From Liolophura sinensis (Eukaryota > Mollusca > Polyplacophora > Chitonida > Chitonidae), in the NCBI RefSeq assembly GCF_032854445.1, contig NC_088298.1, forward strand, positions 17,195,976-17,259,975: DNA of 64,000 nt. The letters run 5' to 3'. Position numbers and translations under genes: made by a program. This document shows positions 51,601-57,600 of the stretch, in pieces; the first letter of the stretch is position 1, and every line of letters begins with the position of its first letter. The notes beneath the pieces are model-generated. The model was not told the origin of the DNA. It ran no database searches and was given only the letters and a program-made list of their open reading frames with translations.

Positions 51601-54600
51601 TTCCTCTCCGGCCGTAAGTGGGAAGGTCTCTCGGCAACCTGCGGATGGTCGTGGGTCGTATAAGTGAAATATTTTTGAGTACGGCGTAAAACACCAATCC
51701 AAAAAAAAAAAAGAAAAAAAAACCACTAAAGCACTAGAATCTATGCAAACAATTATTCTGAAAATGATCCTAAAAATAATTTGTTTTTATCATTAAGATG
51801 CAAAACTTCATAAAACTATGTAAATTATTTTTTCTACACTCCAACAGTTCTCTCAGAATGCTTCAGAATATTGGTTGCACTGGTTGTCTTTACGGTTGAA
51901 GAATTTATTTATTTATTTGATTGGTGTTTTACGCCGCACTCAAGAATATTTCACTTATACGAAATACGGTGGCCAGCATTATGGTGGAAGAAAACCGGGC
52001 AGAGCCTGGGGGAAACTCACGACCATCCGCAGGTTGCTGCTAGACCTTTCAACATACGCGCTCTATTTTCCCACCCACTTCCTAATTTCCTGCATCAAAG
52101 TCTCTTCTCTTATTTCTATTTATTTATTTATTTATTTATTTACATGTCATTTATTTCATTGGTGTTTAAAGCTGTGCTCCAGAATCTTTCACCAACAGCA
52201 AGTGACTTTATGCCTACATGTATATAGGTGGAGGAAAACACATTTTCACAAATGATTTCAGAAATCATTTTACAGTGTATGAACCTCATTTATTGCAATT
52301 ACATTAACACACATTTTATGCAATTTAGCCTAAAAAAAATCAAGTGTGCCTGCATATGCAAAATGACACACAAATCACAATGTACAGCAGAGAAGGGTAA
52401 ATTTCAAAGTCTGAGCACTAAAATGTTAGCACACTTTTACAAAGTTTTTAGGGCAAGTAGAGTATATGTATATTATGCAGCTATTGTTTTTTGTTGTTTT
52501 TTTTTTCCCTCTGTACGACTGTGTCATCAGACTGTTGTGACGGGGACTGACTCCCACTGGAGCAAATACGTGTCCTACTGAGGACTGACTCACATTTCTA
52601 GATGTCTCCACCACAAACCTGAAGCTCTCAGCTCATGTTCTCCCATGACTTGTTCTAGTGTCTTCTTTAACAGCTACCCAGATTCTTCTGTCAGTCAAAG
52701 CATTCCATAGTAAAGATACAGCTAAACTTCTACCTGATGCAGGAATGTAAATGTTCACATATACTTACATGTACATTACCTGAATTCTACCGAAGGTGTG
52801 TAAAACATGTATAGTACCTGTATCCTGGTTATCGTCTGAGGGTGTACAAAACATGTACGGTACCTGTATTTTGGCTTCCATATGAGGGTGTATAAAACAT
52901 GTACAGTGCCTGTATTCTGGTTACCATCTGAGGGTGTACAAAACACGTACAGTGCCTGTATTCTGGTTACCATCTGAGGGTGTACAAAACATGTACCGTG
53001 CCTGTATTCTGGCTTCCATATGAGGGTGTATAAAACATGTACAGTGCCTGTATTCTGGTTACCATCTGAGGGTATACAAAACATGTACAGTGCCTGTATT
53101 CTTGTTACCATCTGAGGGTGTACAAAACATGTACTGTGCCTGTATTCTTGTTACCATCTGAGGATGTACAAAACGTGCACAGTGCCTGTATTCTGGCTTC
53201 CATATGAGGGTGTATAAAACATGTACAGTACCTGTATTCTGGTTACCATCTCAGGGTGTACAAAACATGTACTGTGCCTGTATTCTTGTTACCATCTGAG
53301 GGTGTACAAAACATGCACAGTGCCTGTATTCTGGCTTCCATATGAGGGTGTATAAAACATGTACAGTACCTGTATTCTGGTTACCATCTCAGGGTGTATA
53401 AAACATGTACAGTGCCTGCATACTGGTTACCATCTTAGGGTGCATAAAACATGTAAAGTGCTTGTATTCTGGCTACCATCTCAGGGTGTATAAACATGTA
53501 CAGTGCCTGTATTCTGGCTACCATCTGAGGTTGTGTAAAACATGTACAGTGCCTGTATTCTGGTTACCAACTGAGGGTGTATAAAACATGTACAGTGCCT
53601 GTACTCTGGCTACCATCTCAGGGTGTATTAAAAATGTACAGTACCTGTATTCTGCTTACCATCTGAGAGTGTATGAAAATGGCACAACCTACATGTAGAG
53701 TACATAGAACAGTGGTTTTGTTGTTTTGAATTTAAAAAAAAAAAACTATCTTAACGTAAAACACATGCAAGAACATGTTTGATCATGTCTATCAGGTATT
53801 TCATTATACATGTTTTCTCCTCATATGCACATACACTGTCAAAATAAATAATTACATATCAATAAATAAATAAAAAAATAAATAAATAAAACAGTAGACA
53901 TGCAAACATATTAAAATACATTTATATGTTGGAAATATGAATATTTACCAGCAACATTCTTGTCCTAAAACAATATTTTCACAGTAAATACTGATGAAAG
54001 CCTGCTTTATAATATATGTACCTGCGTTTGTGTGCCTTCTCCATGAATAAAACCTCACACACTGTAAAAGTGTCAATGCTGTGTCAATGAGTGCTCCACC
54101 ATTTAACAGAAGTAGGGCAAAACTATTACTAAAGCATGTACATATAAACAAAGGAATCACTGTCACAGTTCGAAACTTCTTTGTGAGAATAGATCATTGG
54201 AAAATATTTCTGTACAGCAAAGCTATTACCATGTATTTTGCTATTTTTTTTTTTTAATAGATTTTTGTAAATAGATAAGAGATGAATACATTGCTATTTT
54301 GCTTTGTTTTATTTACTTGTATGGACCATGTCGCTGAGCATTAAACAAGTTAAATCGTACTACGGTTTCTCTCAGACCTTATATATTGGGTGTTGCAACA
54401 TCTTCCATAGACAGTGTACTTACTTAAAATCTTCTTACAATGCACAAATACAATTACAAGGTACAACAACATGAAGCAATTACGTGCATAAATATGCCTC
54501 AAAAATGAAATTAACAGTTTTATTTATTTTCGTATTATTATATCCTGAATATACTTAACATTTAATTTCACAAATTACTCAGGATGGCTCAAAACAGTCA

Positions 54601-57600
54601 TGTTTCATGAATCCTTCCTGTCTGCTGCTTTTTGCTTTAAGTATTTATTTATTTATTTATTGATTTATGTAAATATGAATGTTGTTTAACGCCACACTCA
54701 AAAAACATTTCATTTACTGTAACCCAGGAGGCCAACACGGCCAACTCCGCCACTTCAAAGCATCAACGCCATCAAAGACATACATACAATACATGCACAT
54801 ACAGTTCAATTATTTACAAATATTACAAGAATTTAAAGAATTCCTTACAATATACACGTACTACAGAACATGAAAGTACTGCCTTTCACTTCAAGTTTGG
54901 CATGTAAAAATGCAGCTGAAATCAGAAGCATTGTAAGGCCTTAAAATGATAAGTTTGATGACAACTCTTAGGTCAAACTTTACAAAAAAAACTCACGAGC
55001 AACCCTAAAACGCAGGTGAATCGATCAATCAGAATCAAGCAAAAAACGTGTCACCTGAAAAACGCCAAACTTTAGGTATAATGCAGTATAAACACAGATT
55101 TCACTAGTCAAAAAATTACTGAAAACAAATCTAACCTAGTTTTCGACAAAATCACATTTCTACAACACCATATAAAGTTACACACATCAAAGACTGGTTT
55201 ATCATCCAGTACAAAGTTTGTGTACCTCGCGAACTCACACTGTTATTCAGGGGTTAAGGAAGTGTGAAGTCACACACATACGGGTAGATCTCGCAAATGT
55301 TTATTCAACAACAATTAACCCACATTCCATTGGCTCAAAGGCAGATCTACCATTATTTTTTGGTGAGAAAACAGCACGACCTTCTGCTTAATTTTCCCTC
55401 TAGTTGGAACAGGGTGAATGGATTACACCGCAGTTGGACTAAGTGCAGTTTTTAATCGGTAAATCATAAAACGTGATAGTTAATCCTTGAAAAGGACCAA
55501 AAAGTTTCTCACAGGTTTATAAAAGAAGAAATCATCAGGTCATGCCATTCCGAGAACAGTTTTGTTGTCAGTGAATTGAAATTGCTATCAATGAACATTT
55601 GCACACACATGTACGAGTCCTACAAAGCATTTGTATATATGTGCTCATGTACATACTTCGTGAAACTTTGACTTGTGTTCTATGAGATCTAGCTGAAAAG
55701 CTTAACTAAAAACTCTTATAATGAAGTGTTACAAACTTGTGGAAACAGGTCAGCTGAAAGCAATGAAAAAAGATTTGGTTCAGAATGTCCCCCTTGACTT
55801 ATGCCCACCTTTGGAAGACAACACAATAGCCCAACCTAAAAAATGTACTCAGTTGAAAAGAGAGTCTAACGTGTTAACAACTTCAGATCAAAAAACTTCA
55901 GTTAGTTAGATTTCGTTTAAACGGCTAGATAGTGCTTAGCTTGCAGGCTTCCTTATTCACAAAATCTGACATGCATGCTTTACGCTGTGTAAATGCAAAA
56001 TCAATCTACTGAATGTCACATGTACATGTAGATGACCCACATTTCACCAGTGACAAAGTCGCTCACTTTGATTCTGAGCGTCACAGTGTTCTTAGAAAAC
56101 TGATTTGAAGTTTGATAATGCTACGGGTGTGAAGCCTCAGTACCAAGAGTATATTTCATTACCATTGTTGGCGCCACCTAAAAATGCATTTTTTTGCGCA
56201 GTGGATTGTTTTGTAAGGCATGTTCCACGAAAACTGTCCGATTTTGGTTTACGCCGAGGTCACGTAAAGGATTATTTTCCTTATATTGGTGCATAGCTAA
56301 CTGATCAGACTTTTATACTTTTCACAATGACCCAGGAGTCTCTCACCAATGTGGTCATTGTGAGTTCAAGTCCAGCTCATGCTGGCTTCCTCTCCGGCCG
56401 TACATGGGAAGGTCTGTCAGCAACCTGCGGATGGTCGTGGGTTTCCCCTGAGCTGCCCGGTTTCCACCCATAATAATGCTGACTGCCGTCGTATAAGTGA
56501 AATATTCTTATTTGATTAAAACACCCATCAAATAAATAAATAAATAAATATATCTTTCACATTCTACACGTATCTACTACCATCAGCAATTCACATCAAT
56601 AATAAAGGACCATAATAGAGGGTGTAAGAAATCGGCTTTTGGATGGGATGTCTCAGCTATTGTGATTTTGCGCTGTGACAGAGCTTTCCCTGTAAATCCT
56701 TACCTAAGACAATAAAGACTTGCCTAAGGGTAGTGAAGAATTCTATCAACCGTACATGTATATAATGAGGGTCAAAAAAAAGAAGCCTCTCAAATGCACT
56801 ACTGAGCAAGGGTTGATGATACATTAGCCACAATGATGTTTGTGTGAGGCTGTCTTGTTTGAGTTAGGAAAAAAAATGATCCTAATTAGTGTACTCAATC
56901 ATTTTGATATACTAAAGGTAGATGTGTATCGGTGCACTAGCCTTTAGGCAACTCAGATGTGACGAAGTAATAACATGTACACACAGAGATTATGTGACCA
57001 GTGGTATGACAACCATAACATTCATAGTATAAAATAAGGCTCATAGTTGAGGCAAAGTTCAACTTTCTACACTGCAAAGAGACACCACAGGCCTGAAACC
57101 CATCCAGGCACATTATATGGACAAGATGCAGAAAAAAAAAAGTCAAAAAAAAATAATTTTAAAAATTTAATCTGATATTAAGAGTTTATTATTTACTGTA
57201 CACATCACTTGTACAATGTGTAAGTACAAAAATGGCCCCAAGCTGATTTGCTTAAATTAAATGTAAATGATTTATTAATAATGTACAATGTATATGTATG
57301 TGTGAGTTAGTCTGGTAACTGAATAAGGTAGAGCTTGGCAAACTTTTGACCTAAGTGTACTTGACCCAAAGTTGAGACTTTAAAACCAAAACCGCTCGAT
57401 ACAAAAAACTTGCTTCATCAGCAAAGCAGAATACAGTATACTCTGATCTACTTGATTTAACAAATGTCTAAATGGGCCCGACAGGTAATGAGTAAGACAT
57501 GCACACCAGTAAATTCATTAAAATACAATAAACCCTAATTTCACATGCAAAACAGATTCAGAGTGTATACATCTTCTTCAAAAGATGTATCTTTATTGTT

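Noticed and set aside
55721-56296. Two short plus-strand ORFs ([10 protein letters not shown]... and [10 protein letters not shown]...)
   Set aside because: No splice signals, no recognised family, located inside the MEKK first intron; length is within chance for AT-rich DNA.
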